Assembly: GCF_001040945.1 (NCBI RefSeq)
Contig: NZ_CP011930.1
Location: 620,001 to 684,000, forward strand
Source of the DNA: Herbaspirillum seropedicae
GTDB lineage: Bacteria; Pseudomonadota; Gammaproteobacteria; Burkholderiales; Burkholderiaceae_D
Direction: 5' to 3'
Length of the DNA stretch: 64,000 nucleotides
The notes beneath the pieces were generated by a model. The model worked only from the letters and a program-made list of their open reading frames with translations, had not been told where the DNA came from and made no database searches. Shown piece after piece: positions 16,494 to 24,590 of the stretch. Position 1 is the stretch's first letter; each line of letters opens with the position of its first letter. The position numbers were made by a program, and so were the translations under genes.

Positions 16494-17696
16494 TTACCAA
16501 CTGGTCTCCCTCTCCGCCGTAGAAGAAATCTTGTGAATGGCCAGATCCGCCCCTTCGAACTCCTGCTCCGGATCAAGGCGGATACCGACTGCCTTCTTGA
16601 GCAAGCCATACACGATCCACCCGCCCAGCGCTGCAATGACAATGCCCATCACGCTGCCGATCAGTTGTGACAGGAAGGACACGCCACCCCGGCCCCCCAG
16701 CGCCTGCAGGCCGAAGATGCCCGCCGCCAGGCCGCCCCACAATCCGCACAGCCCGTGCAGCGGCCACACGCCCAGCACGTCGTCGATCTTCCATTTGTTC
16801 TGGGTGCGGGTAAACATCCACACGAAGATCGCCCCGGCAATGCCGCCGGTGACCAGTGCGCCCAGCGGGTGCATCAGGTCCGAGCCGGCGCATACCGCCA
16901 CCAGGCCGGCCAGCGGGCCGTTGTAGGCGAAGCCGGGGTCATTGCGGCCCATCAGCAGCGCTACCAGTGTGCCGCCGGCCATGGCCATGAGCGAATTCAT
17001 CGCGACCAGGCCATTCATCTTGTCCAGCGTCTGCGCGCTCATCACGTTGAAGCCGAACCAGCCCACCGTCAGGATCCACGCGCCCAATGCCAGGAAGGGA
17101 ATGTTGGAGGGCGGATGCGCAGCAACCGCGCCTTCCTTGCTGTAGCGGCCTCGGCGCGCGCCCAGCAGCAGCACGGCGGGCAGGGCGATCCAGCCGCCGA
17201 CGGCGTGGACCACGATGGAGCCGGCGAAGTCGTGGAATTCTGCGTCGAAGGTGGCGGCCAGCCAGGCTTGCACGCCCAGGTGCTGGTTCCATGCAATGCC
17301 CTCGAAGAAGGGATAGACCAGGCCCACCAGCACGGCCGTGGCCACCAGCTGCGGATTGAACTTGGAACGCTCGGCAATGCCGCCCGAGATGATGGCCGGG
17401 ATCGCGGCGGCAAAGGTCAGCAGGAAGAAGAACTTCACCAGCTCGAAGCCGCTGCGCTGCGCCAGCGTCTCGGCGCCGGCGAAGAAGCTCACGCGATAGG
17501 CGACGTAGTAGCCGATGAAGAAATAGACGATGGTCGATACGGCAAAGTCCGCCAGGATCTTGACCAGGGCATTGACCTGGTTCTTCTTGCGCACTGTGCC
17601 CAGCTCAAGGAAGGCGAAGCCGGCATGCATGGCCAGGATCATGATCGCCCCTAGCAGGATGAAGAGGGCGTCTGCGCCGTTTTTGTGATCGTCCAC
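16494..17696 (-). CDS. amt: ammonium transporter of the Amt family
   Basis: A 400-residue membrane channel with eleven expected helices. Family hallmarks are visible: FAFLELGTVRKKNQ, the ammonium-site aspartate in HDFAGSIVVHAVGG with the first pore histidine, GWFGFNVMSA, and the second pore histidine in WPLHGLCGLWGG. It conducts ammonium across the inner membrane and is normally gated by a PII protein; no glnK lies beside it. The start is a GTG at 17696, chosen because GGAGA is 7 bases upstream. A sigma54 promoter and an NtrC-like site lie upstream, so nitrogen-limitation control is well supported. Confidence 0.93.
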   Translation of the reverse strand: MDDHKNGADALFILLGAIMILAMHAGFAFLELGTVRKKNQVNALVKILADFAVSTIVYFFIGYYVAYRVSFFAGAETLAQRSGFELVKFFFLLTFAAAIPAIISGGIAERSKFNPQLVATAVLVGLVYPFFEGIAWNQHLGVQAWLAATFDAEFHDFAGSIVVHAVGGWIALPAVLLLGARRGRYSKEGAVAAHPPSNIPFLALGAWILTVGWFGFNVMSAQTLDKMNGLVAMNSLMAMAGGTLVALLMGRNDPGFAYNGPLAGLVAVCAGSDLMHPLGALVTGGIAGAIFVWMFTRTQNKWKIDDVLGVWPLHGLCGLWGGLAAGIFGLQALGGRGGVSFLSQLIGSVMGIVIAALGGWIVYGLLKKAVGIRLDPEQEFEGADLAIHKISSTAERETSW

Positions 17697-17747
17697 CAGA
17701 AAATCTCCCAAAAAGTGTGCGAGGAAATGCTTGAAAGCCAGGACTAA

Positions 17748-17763
17748 AGCAATTTCCGTTCCA
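17748..17763 (-). promoter_or_regulatory. sigma54 (-24/-12) promoter of amt
   Basis: On the minus strand TGGAACG-GAAA-TTGCT matches the sigma54 consensus TGGCACG-N4-TTGCW at all but one position, with the invariant GG and GC separated by 10 bases. It lies about 50 bases before the GTG start of amt. Confidence 0.85.
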
Positions 17764-17838
17764 TTTTGGTGAGAATTCAGCAGATCATTGATTCAAAAAG
17801 ACTTTTTTAGTGCGTCAGTGTCTTGTCCGGCAAAGTGC

Positions 17839-17855
17839 TGCACGAACTCCGTGCA
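17839..17855 (-). promoter_or_regulatory. NtrC-type enhancer site
   Basis: TGCAC-N7-GTGCA is a perfect palindrome with the arm sequence and 7-base spacing of known NtrC sites. It lies about 90 bases upstream of the sigma54 promoter of amt, a usual enhancer distance. The promoter and site together make nitrogen-starvation activation the clear prediction. Confidence 0.75.
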
Positions 17856-17955
17856 TGCAGAGGGGGCGGGAGGATGTCGAGCTTCATTTTGGTGCGCTGG
17901 ATGGGGGCGGTATTCCATTCCCCCCAGTGTCGATGAAAATCACCGCATTTCGGGC

Positions 17956-17998
17956 AGGGTCAGCATTAGTCAGCGCGATTTCATGGGACGGTCATACA
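17956..17998 (+). promoter_or_regulatory. possible Pho-box-like phased repeats before phoD
   Basis: Four units with a TCA core (GGTCAG, AGTCAG, TTCATG, GGTCAT) start at 17960, 17970, 17981 and 17992, that is at 10-11 base intervals. PhoB sites are direct repeats with an 11-base period and a GTCAT core. The match is imperfect in the second half of each unit, so this is tentative. Confidence 0.3.
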
Positions 17999-18052
17999 TG
18001 ATTGCTAAATTGCAATCCCCCGTGTATCGCTCACCCCCTCACAGGAGTCGCC

Positions 18053-19681
18053 ATGCCAGACCAGAACCCGCCAGCCGACCACAGCCGCCGCCGCTTCCTG
18101 CGCGACAGTGCGGTCACCACCGTCACCACTGCCGCCGCGCTTGCCAGCCCGGCCGCTTTGTCCGCCACCCCGGCCGCACCGGCCATCGTCACTTCCGAAC
18201 GCCTGCGCCCGCAATTGCCGGGCGGCGTCATGAGCGGGGATGTCACCCGCGACAGCGCCATCCTCTGGGCGCGGGCCGACCGCAATGCCCGCATGCTGGT
18301 CGAGTACTCGACCAGCGGGAACTTCTCCAACCCCGTCCGTATCGCCGGTCCCACGGCGCTGGCGCGGGAGGACTACACCGCCCGCGTGGACCTGCGCGAC
18401 TTGCCTGCCGGCCAGCGCCTGTATTACCGCGTGCGCTTCCAGGACCTGGTGCATGAGTCGGCGCTGAGCGAGCCGCTCACCGGCAGTCTCATGATGCCAG
18501 CCTCAGCGCACGGCCAGGCGCGTGACATCACCTTTGCCTTCTCGGGCGATGAAGCCGGCCAGGGCTGGGGCATCAACGAGCAGTGGGGCGGTTATCGCGT
18601 GTACGAAAGCATGCGCCGCTTCCGTCCGGATTTCTTCATCCATTCGGGTGACCAGATCTATGCCGATGGGCCGATCCAGGCTGAAGTGAAGCTGGACGAT
18701 GGCAGCCTGTGGCGCAATGTGGTGACCGAAGCCAAGTCCAAGGTAGCGCAGACGCTGGACGACTATCGCGGCAACTTCGCCTACAACATGCTGGACGCCA
18801 ACAAGCGCCGTTTCGCCGCCGAGGTGCCGTTCCTGGTCCAGTGGGACGACCACGAGGTGCGCAACAACTGGTACCCGGGCCAGGAGATCGGCGCGGCTGA
18901 AAAGCGCTACGACGAACGCAACATCGATGTGCTGGCCGCCCGTGCGCGCCAGGCCATGTTCGAACACAATCCCTTCCGCATCGACAGCGCCGATCCTTTC
19001 CGCATCTATCGCTCCTTCAACCATGGGCCGCTGCTGGAAGTGTTCATGCTGGATGAGCGCAGCTATCGCGGCCGCAATTCGCCCAATCGCCAGAAGGGCG
19101 GGCACGATGCCGACTTCCTCGGCCCCGAGCAGATGCGCTGGATTAAGCAGGCGCTGCTGCGTTCGCGCTCGACCTGGAAGCTGATCGCCAGCGATATGCC
19201 GCTCTCCATCGTGGTGCCGGACCTGAACCCGGATGTGCCCAAGGGGACCTTCGAAGCCTGGGCCAATGCCGACAATGGCAAGCCCTCCGGGCGCGAACTG
19301 GAAGTGGCCGAGCTGCTGCGCTTCATCAAGCAGCATGACATCAAGAACGTGGTCTGGGTGACGGCCGATGTGCACTACGCCTCGGCCACGCACTACGCAC
19401 CGGAGCGGGCCCAGTTCACCGACTTCAAGCCCTTCTGGGAATTCGTCGGCGGGCCGATCAATGCCGGCACCTTCGGACCTGGCGAGATCGATCGCACCTT
19501 CGGTCCGGATGTGCGTTTCGTCAGCATCCCGGCGGACATGAAGCAGAACCGCTCACCGGCGGAACTGCTGCAATTCTTTGGCATCGGCAAGATCGATGCG
19601 AAGAGCAAGACGCTCACCGTCACGCTGCACAACACCGACGGCAAGGAGATCTACAAGGTGGAGTTGCCGCCGGAGGCCTGA
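18053..19681 (+). CDS. phoD: alkaline phosphatase D (PhoD family), Tat-exported
   Basis: A 542-residue protein. The twin-arginine signal SRRRFLRDSAVTTVTTAAALASPAAL sits at about residues 12-37, so it is exported folded through Tat. The PhoD N-terminal fibronectin-like domain (GVMSGDVTRDSAILWARAD) precedes the phosphatase domain: SGDEAGQGW, HSGDQIYADG, WDDHEVRNNW, MLDERSYRGRN and TADVHYASATHYAPE, which supply the metal ligands for Fe3+ and Ca2+. It releases phosphate from monoesters and diesters in the periplasm. The start at 18053 has CAGGAG 6 bases upstream. Phosphate control through the repeats upstream is plausible. Confidence 0.92.
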   Translation: MPDQNPPADHSRRRFLRDSAVTTVTTAAALASPAALSATPAAPAIVTSERLRPQLPGGVMSGDVTRDSAILWARADRNARMLVEYSTSGNFSNPVRIAGPTALAREDYTARVDLRDLPAGQRLYYRVRFQDLVHESALSEPLTGSLMMPASAHGQARDITFAFSGDEAGQGWGINEQWGGYRVYESMRRFRPDFFIHSGDQIYADGPIQAEVKLDDGSLWRNVVTEAKSKVAQTLDDYRGNFAYNMLDANKRRFAAEVPFLVQWDDHEVRNNWYPGQEIGAAEKRYDERNIDVLAARARQAMFEHNPFRIDSADPFRIYRSFNHGPLLEVFMLDERSYRGRNSPNRQKGGHDADFLGPEQMRWIKQALLRSRSTWKLIASDMPLSIVVPDLNPDVPKGTFEAWANADNGKPSGRELEVAELLRFIKQHDIKNVVWVTADVHYASATHYAPERAQFTDFKPFWEFVGGPINAGTFGPGEIDRTFGPDVRFVSIPADMKQNRSPAELLQFFGIGKIDAKSKTLTVTLHNTDGKEIYKVELPPEA

Positions 19682-19718
19682 TCGGGTGATCCCTTGATGG
19701 ATGTGTTGTAGCAAGGCT

Positions 19719-19739
19719 GGACCGGGATCAGCCCGGTCC
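19719..19739. other. stem-loop across the end of the IclR gene
   Basis: GGACCGGG-N5-CCCGGTCC, a perfect 8-base stem between the converging phoD and iclR genes, overlapping the iclR stop codon. No T tract follows on either strand. Confidence 0.5.
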
Positions 19740-20525
19740 GGCGAGCTTGCGCGAGATCGTCGCACAGGCTTGCAGCAGCGGTTGCACATAGGCCTGCTGT
19801 GCATCGGGCAGGCGACGATAGAGCGGAATGCTCACGCTCACGCAGGCGACCGGCACGCCATCGGCACCGACGATGGCCGCGCCGTAACAGAAAATCTGGG
19901 CTTCGTTTTCTTCACGGTCTTCGGCGTAGCCGCGTGCGCGGGTGTCTTCCACATCGGCGCGCAGGGCGGCCAGTTCGGTATGCGTGTTGGCGGTGAAGGC
20001 TTGCAGATGCAGCGTACGCATCAGGCGTTCGCGATGCGCTTCTTCCAGTCCGGCCAGATAGGCCTTGCCCACCGAACTCGAATACAAGGTCACGCGGGTG
20101 CCGATGCGTGAATCCATGCGCACTGCTTGTGGACTTTCCAGCTTCTCGATGTAGACCATGCTGTGATCGCTGGGCACGGCCAGGTGCACGGTCTCGCGGG
20201 TGAGGTCGCGCAGCTGGCGCAAGGACTCGATGGCGGTGGTGCGGATGTCGCTGCGGTCCCAGGCGCGGCTGGCCAGGTTGATGAGACGCGGACCGACTTC
20301 ATACTGCTTGTTGCGCGGGTTTTCCACCACCATGCCTTCGGCCATCAGTGCAGCCAGGATGCGATAGACGGTTGGCCGCGGATAGCCCGACAATGCGGCC
20401 AGTTGCGCGATGTTCAAGGGCGCGTCCTGGTCGGCGATCAGTTGCAGCACCACCATGAACTTGGAGAAGGCGGCGGTGCCGGCGATCCTGGCGGCGTCAT
20501 CTGGAGGTAGGGCGTGGGCGGGCAT
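19728..20525 (-). CDS. IclR-family transcriptional regulator
   Basis: A 265-residue regulator. The N-terminal winged helix reads FSKFMVVLQLIADQDAPLNIAQLAALSGYPRPTVYRILAAL (about 21-61), followed by the IclR effector domain with RIGTRVTLYSSSVGKAYLA and ARGYAEDREENE. The effector pocket usually binds small aromatic or organic acids. It lies downstream of the cupin/SDR/MFS/SDR operon on the same strand but behind a strong terminator, so it has its own promoter. The nearby operon is its most likely target. Confidence 0.88.
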   Translation of the reverse strand: MPAHALPPDDAARIAGTAAFSKFMVVLQLIADQDAPLNIAQLAALSGYPRPTVYRILAALMAEGMVVENPRNKQYEVGPRLINLASRAWDRSDIRTTAIESLRQLRDLTRETVHLAVPSDHSMVYIEKLESPQAVRMDSRIGTRVTLYSSSVGKAYLAGLEEAHRERLMRTLHLQAFTANTHTELAALRADVEDTRARGYAEDREENEAQIFCYGAAIVGADGVPVACVSVSIPLYRRLPDAQQAYVQPLLQACATISRKLAGPG

Positions 20526-20578
20526 GAGCGCGGGCGATGGAAACGGAGTCGCGGGAGATTATAGCGGAGCCCCTGCGT

Positions 20579-20613
20579 AAAAAATCCCGCGCCGCCTGGA
20601 GCCTCGGCGCGGG
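20579..20613 (-). terminator. rho-independent terminator of the cupin/SDR operon
   Basis: On the minus strand CCCGCGCCG-N10-CGGCGCGGG (perfect 9-base stem) is followed by ATTTTTT. It lies 35 bases after the stop of the last SDR gene and separates the operon from iclR. Confidence 0.9.
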
Positions 20614-20648
20614 CAAATGGCATTGCACGTGAAAGCAGGGCGGATGGC

Positions 20649-21374
20649 TCAGGCCACCAGGTAGCCGCCATCCACCGGCACGATGGCGCCGGTCATGAAG
20701 GACGCCGCCGGTGAACACAGGAAGGCCACCACCTGGCCGACGTCTTCCGGCTGCCCCCAGCGGCCCAGCGGGGTGCGCGCCAGGATGGGGCCGGCGCGCA
20801 CGGGGTCGTCCTGCAGGGCCTGGGTCAGTGGAGTGGCGATCCAGCCGGGCGCCACCGCATTGACGCGGATGCCGTCAGCGGCATAGGCAATGGCCAGCGA
20901 CTTGGTCAGTTGCGCTACGCCGCCCTTGCTGGCGCTGTAGCCGGGTACCAGGCCGCCGCCGAAGAAGCTGAGCATGGACGCCGTATTGACGATGCAGCCC
21001 CTGGACTGCCTGAGCAGCTCGCGCGCGGCGGCGCATACGCGCATGGTGCCGGTGAGGTTCACGGCGATGACCTGCTCGAATACTTCCGTCTCCAGTTCCG
21101 CGCCTCGCTTGATGATGCCGGCGCAGTTGACCACGATGTCCAGTTGCGTGAGGCCGGCCAATGCAGCGCGTACGCTCTCTTCGCTGGCGACGTTCATCTC
21201 CACCAGGGTGACCTCGCTGCCGGCGAATTCTTCATGCGCAAAGGGCGGCAGGCCGGCGGCGATCACGCGGGCGCCGAGTGCAACCAGTTGTCGCGCGACA
21301 GCCGCGCCTATGCCTTGCGTACCGCCGGTGACCAGGGCGGTCTTGCCCTTGAGCAGATCGGGAATGAAGCTCAT
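20649..21374 (-). CDS. short-chain dehydrogenase/reductase
   Basis: A 241-residue classical SDR. It has the cofactor motif TGGTQGIG (residues 16-23), NCAG near residue 86, catalytic serine in NTASML, and YSASK (active Tyr and Lys), and ends in a typical VDGGYLVA. It oxidises or reduces an alcohol/ketone with NAD(P)(H). Fourth gene of the operon, 97 bases after the MFS gene. Substrate not predictable from sequence; the closest family resemblance is to sugar or gluconate-type dehydrogenases. Confidence 0.88.
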   Translation of the reverse strand: MSFIPDLLKGKTALVTGGTQGIGAAVARQLVALGARVIAAGLPPFAHEEFAGSEVTLVEMNVASEESVRAALAGLTQLDIVVNCAGIIKRGAELETEVFEQVIAVNLTGTMRVCAAARELLRQSRGCIVNTASMLSFFGGGLVPGYSASKGGVAQLTKSLAIAYAADGIRVNAVAPGWIATPLTQALQDDPVRAGPILARTPLGRWGQPEDVGQVVAFLCSPAASFMTGAIVPVDGGYLVA

Positions 21375-21471
21375 TGTTTTCCTTGTGGTGGGTGGCAGGA
21401 GACTGGCTGGATGCCGCTACCCGCAGGCGGCGGCATCGGGTCAGGCTACTGGTGCATGACGGTGGGGAGGA

Positions 21472-22758
21472 TCAGGCGTGGGACTCGATGGGTTTGTCCA
21501 CCACGAACATGTAGACCAGTGCTGCGGCAAAGGCGACGGCGGCGCTGATCAGGAGGGCGTTGACGAAGGAGTGGGTCTGGTCCACCACCACGCCGGTGAT
21601 CACGGGGGCGAGCGAGCCGCCGAGATAGCCGCCGAAGTTCTGCATGCTGCCCAGCGACGCCACCAGGCGGCGCGGAATGGCCACCGACACCAGCGCCCAT
21701 GCGCCGCCCGAAGCCATGTTCACGAAGGCCATGGCCAGCGAGATGTAGACGATGGCCATGGTCGTGCTGGGGGTGTAGGCCGCCGGGATGGTGAAGGCGC
21801 CGGCGCCGATCAGGCCTGCGCAGATCGGCCATTTGCGGCTGCGGATGGCGGGCATGCCGCGCTTCATCAGGCCATCGGCGATATAGCCGGAAGAGAGCAT
21901 GCCGAGCGTACCGAAGATGTAGGGGATCACCACCACCCAGCCGGTGCGCGCAATGGAGAGGTGGCGCTCATGCTCCAGATAGGCCGGCAGCCAGGTCAGG
22001 TACAGCCACACCATGTAGATCACGCCCATGAAGCCGAACAGCATGCCCCAGGTGGTGCGGTAGGTGAAGAGGCTCTTCCATTCGCTCCAGCTCAGCTTGG
22101 CATTGGCGTTGGGATCATTGTCGTGGTCATCGGCCAGGTAGAGCACTTCGGAGGGCGTGAGCTGGACTTCGTTGCGATTGCGGTAGAACAGGTACCAGCC
22201 CACCGAGACGGCGATGCCCAGCACGCCCATGATGACGAACATCATGCGCCAGCCGAAAGACAGCATCAGGATCGTGAGGATGGGCGGCGCCAGCGCCGGT
22301 CCGATGGTGGAGGAGGCCACGAAGATGCCGGTCGGTCCGCCGCGCTCGCGCATGGCAAACCATTCCGAGACCACCTTGGCGCCGGCCGGGAACTGCGGCG
22401 CTTCGCCTAGCCCCAGGAAGACCCGCGCCACCAGGAACTGCTGCAGGTTGTTGACGAAGCCGCCGGCCAGCTGCGCCACCGACCAGATGAACATGCCCGC
22501 GCCCAGCATCACGCGTGCGCCGAACTTGTCGAGCATGGCGCCGATGGGCAATTGCGAGAAGGCATAGGCCAGCGAGAAGGCCGAGAGCAACAGGCCCATC
22601 TGCGAGGCAGAGAGATTGAGTTCCTGGCTCACCGAGTGATTGGCGATGGACAGGGTGCTGCGGTCGAGGTAGTTGACGATGCCGGCCAGCATCAGGAAGC
22701 TCAGCGCGACCACCTGTATGCGTTTGAGCCGGGGGCTCTTTTCCTTTTGGACTTCCAT
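21472..22758 (-). CDS. MFS transporter, ACS family (hexuronate/organic acid type)
   Basis: A 428-residue permease with twelve membrane segments. Helix 1 ends in AGIVNYLDRSTLSIAN, the ACS family signature, and GAMLDKFGARVMLG is the first MFS loop motif; GLGEAPQFPAGAKVVSEWF follows helix 4. Related carriers move hexuronates, galactonate, tartrate or aromatic acids with protons. It sits between two dehydrogenases and downstream of a cupin dioxygenase, suggesting uptake of the pathway substrate. Confidence 0.9.
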   Translation of the reverse strand: MEVQKEKSPRLKRIQVVALSFLMLAGIVNYLDRSTLSIANHSVSQELNLSASQMGLLLSAFSLAYAFSQLPIGAMLDKFGARVMLGAGMFIWSVAQLAGGFVNNLQQFLVARVFLGLGEAPQFPAGAKVVSEWFAMRERGGPTGIFVASSTIGPALAPPILTILMLSFGWRMMFVIMGVLGIAVSVGWYLFYRNRNEVQLTPSEVLYLADDHDNDPNANAKLSWSEWKSLFTYRTTWGMLFGFMGVIYMVWLYLTWLPAYLEHERHLSIARTGWVVVIPYIFGTLGMLSSGYIADGLMKRGMPAIRSRKWPICAGLIGAGAFTIPAAYTPSTTMAIVYISLAMAFVNMASGGAWALVSVAIPRRLVASLGSMQNFGGYLGGSLAPVITGVVVDQTHSFVNALLISAAVAFAAALVYMFVVDKPIESHA

Positions 22759-22912
22759 GGGTTACGTCTCCAGTGTGAATGAGTCAATGCCATTGGCTTG
22801 CTTCGTGCCGGCTCCGTCTGTTGCGGTGCTCGCTGTCGATGACATGGCCGAAGCGTCATGCAAGGATGCTGTCTTGAGGACGTTGTGGATGCCGTCCCTG
22901 CTACTGCTCCGG

Positions 22913-22955
22913 CGCCGCCCGAGTCAGGCCTCGGTGTGGCCTGGCTCGGGCGGCG
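22913..22955. other. long stem-loop in the SDR-MFS gap
   Basis: CGCCGCCCGAG-T-CAGGCC, a short loop, then GGCCTG-G-CTCGGGCGGCG: a 17-pair stem with one mismatch inside the operon. No T tract follows, so it may trim or stabilise the upstream transcript rather than end it. The rest of the 242-base gap holds no gene. Confidence 0.6.
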
Positions 22956-23000
22956 ATCCTTGCTTGCCCGGATGATTCCTTTGGTCGAGCGGCAAGCCGC

Positions 23001-23744
23001 TCAGTAGGTCGCGCGCCCGCCCGAGAGATCGAACACTGCGCCGGTATTGAAGCTGCAGGAACCGGAGCACAGCCATGCGCACATGTCGGCGACCTCATCG
23101 ACGCTGCCCAGGCGATGCATGGGGCTCTTGGCGATCATGGTCTGCACATGCGCCGGCGACATCTGTCCCAGCAGCGCGGTCTTTACGGCCGCTGGTGCAA
23201 TGGCGTTGACCAGCACGCCGCTCTCGGCCAGCTCCTTGCCCAGCGACTTGGTCAGCGCCAGCACGCCCGCCTTGGCGGCGCTGTAGGCCGAGGCATTGGG
23301 CGTGCCTTCCTTGCCGGCCAGCGAGGCGATGTTGACGATGCGTCCGCGTCTGGCCGCGCGCATGGCTGGCGTTACGCTGCGGCAGGCATGGAAGACGCCC
23401 AGCAGGTTGACCTGCACGATGCGATGCCACTCACCCACGTCATACTCGTCCAGTGGCACGGTGGGACCAGCGTAACCGGCGTTGTTGATGAGGAAATCGA
23501 TGCGGCCGGTGTCGGCCAGCAATTCCTGGGCGGCCTGCATGACCGCAGGGGCGTCGGTGATGTCGATGCTTTGTTGCCGATAGGGCGAGGCCGCGTCATG
23601 GTGCTGGTCCCAGACCACTACCTGCGCGCCGCCAGCGGCCAGGCGCGCGCTGATGGCTGCGCCGATGCCGCCATGGCCGCCGGTGACCACGGCCACGCAG
23701 TCGCCAAAGTCATAGGATGCGCGGGAATAAGTCATTTCATTCAT
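23001..23744 (-). CDS. short-chain dehydrogenase/reductase
   Basis: A 247-residue classical SDR with TGGHGGIG cofactor loop, NNAGYAG, catalytic serine in NIASLAG and YSAAK. The C terminus (NTGAVFDLSGGRATY) is typical of FabG-like 3-oxoacyl or 2-keto-deoxy-sugar dehydrogenases. Two ATGs fit (23744 and 23735); GAGGATGA lies 4 bases from the first and 13 from the second, so the start is not fully settled. It follows the cupin gene after 2 bases and is surely cotranscribed with it. Confidence 0.88.
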   Translation of the reverse strand: MNEMTYSRASYDFGDCVAVVTGGHGGIGAAISARLAAGGAQVVVWDQHHDAASPYRQQSIDITDAPAVMQAAQELLADTGRIDFLINNAGYAGPTVPLDEYDVGEWHRIVQVNLLGVFHACRSVTPAMRAARRGRIVNIASLAGKEGTPNASAYSAAKAGVLALTKSLGKELAESGVLVNAIAPAAVKTALLGQMSPAHVQTMIAKSPMHRLGSVDEVADMCAWLCSGSCSFNTGAVFDLSGGRATY

Positions 23745-23746
23745 CC

Positions 23747-24274
23747 TCAGCGTACGAAGCGATCGACGTAATCACTGCCCAGTCCAACCGCTTCATAGTG
23801 CTTGCGGCACATGTCGAGCTTGGTGAAGACATCCTCGTAGCCTTCGAACTTGCCCCAGGGATCGCAATAGAACATGACGCCGGTGATGTGAAAGTAGGTG
23901 ATCATCTCGTCCACCTCTTCGGGCACGTAGAGGGTGTGGGTCTCGCCCGGCGGCTCGAAGACGTAGCTGCCTTGCTCGGCGATCCAGTCGTGTTCCAGGT
24001 AGCGCCACTTCCCCTTGAGGACCATGCCATGCACCGGCGCCGGATGGCGGTGGCGCGACAGCACACCCGACTTGCGTACGCGCAGCAGGTTGGTCCAGTA
24101 GCCCTGCGAGACATTCAGGCACAGCGGTCGGAACCAGACGTTCTCGGCCTGCGGCACCCAGATGCGCTCATCCTCGGGGATGGCCGGGTTGACGACGATC
24201 TCCAGCGGCGCTTCCTTGGGGTTGGGGAATTGATAGGGCTGCATGCGCGAATCGGCGGGCATGGGGCTGCTCAT
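23747..24274 (-). CDS. cupin-fold dioxygenase resembling 2,4'-dihydroxyacetophenone dioxygenase
   Basis: A 175-residue single-cupin protein. Metal ligands appear as RHRHPAPVHG (three histidines near 73-80) and a second motif EPPGETHTLYVP. The wording around it (WVPQAENVWFRPLCLNVSQGYW, KGKWRYLEHDWIAEQGSYVFEPPGETH) resembles the DAD family, which cleaves a C-C bond of hydroxyacetophenones with O2 and Fe(II). The exact substrate is inference. The ribosome site CAGGAGAC precedes the ATG at 24274. It is the first gene of the operon, behind a palindrome at 24319-24335. Confidence 0.75.
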   Translation of the reverse strand: MSSPMPADSRMQPYQFPNPKEAPLEIVVNPAIPEDERIWVPQAENVWFRPLCLNVSQGYWTNLLRVRKSGVLSRHRHPAPVHGMVLKGKWRYLEHDWIAEQGSYVFEPPGETHTLYVPEEVDEMITYFHITGVMFYCDPWGKFEGYEDVFTKLDMCRKHYEAVGLGSDYVDRFVR

Positions 24275-24318
24275 GGGTGTCTCCTGTTGAGTGGGGCGTC
24301 GACGGCTGTATTTTTATT

Positions 24319-24335
24319 TGTCCGTATTATGGACA
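24319..24335. promoter_or_regulatory. palindrome upstream of cupin operon, candidate IclR operator
   Basis: TGTCC-GTATTAT-GGACA, a perfect 17-base palindrome in an AT-rich setting 45 bases before the first gene of the operon. IclR-family operators are short palindromes of this kind. The neighbouring IclR gene is the natural candidate, though the LysR gene at 24591-25490 cannot be excluded. Confidence 0.45.
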
Positions 24336-24534
24336 TTACGTCTGCTATGTGGTCACTGTGCTTCAAGCAAAACGCAGTGTCAATGCCGTCCAGGTCTGGC
24401 AGACCGGTAATGAAAGCGAGTCAGGCGGCGGAATCTGGCTATAAGGCCATGGATAGGAAGGAAACAGCGTGTACCCTACAAGGCGAGTCAGCCGGCAGGT
24501 GGGTCCGCATGAAAAAATTTGCAGCAGGCGTTTC

Positions 24535-24569
24535 ATCTCCGTCCTGCGGGAAGCCGCAGGCGGAGGATG
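24535..24569. other. stem-loop after the LysR gene
   Basis: On the plus strand CATCTCCGTCCTGCGG, loop GAAG, then CCGCAGGCGGAGGATG: a long stem with small internal mismatches 22 bases after the LysR stop. There is no T tract. The remaining part of the 316-base gap up to the cupin gene holds only the palindrome at 24319. Confidence 0.5.
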
Positions 24570-24590
24570 AGAACGTGGTGGGATGCCGCC

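Noticed and set aside
16342..16536. Short plus-strand frame after the islet
   Set aside because: No ribosome site or family resemblance, and its end overlaps the amt gene on the other strand.
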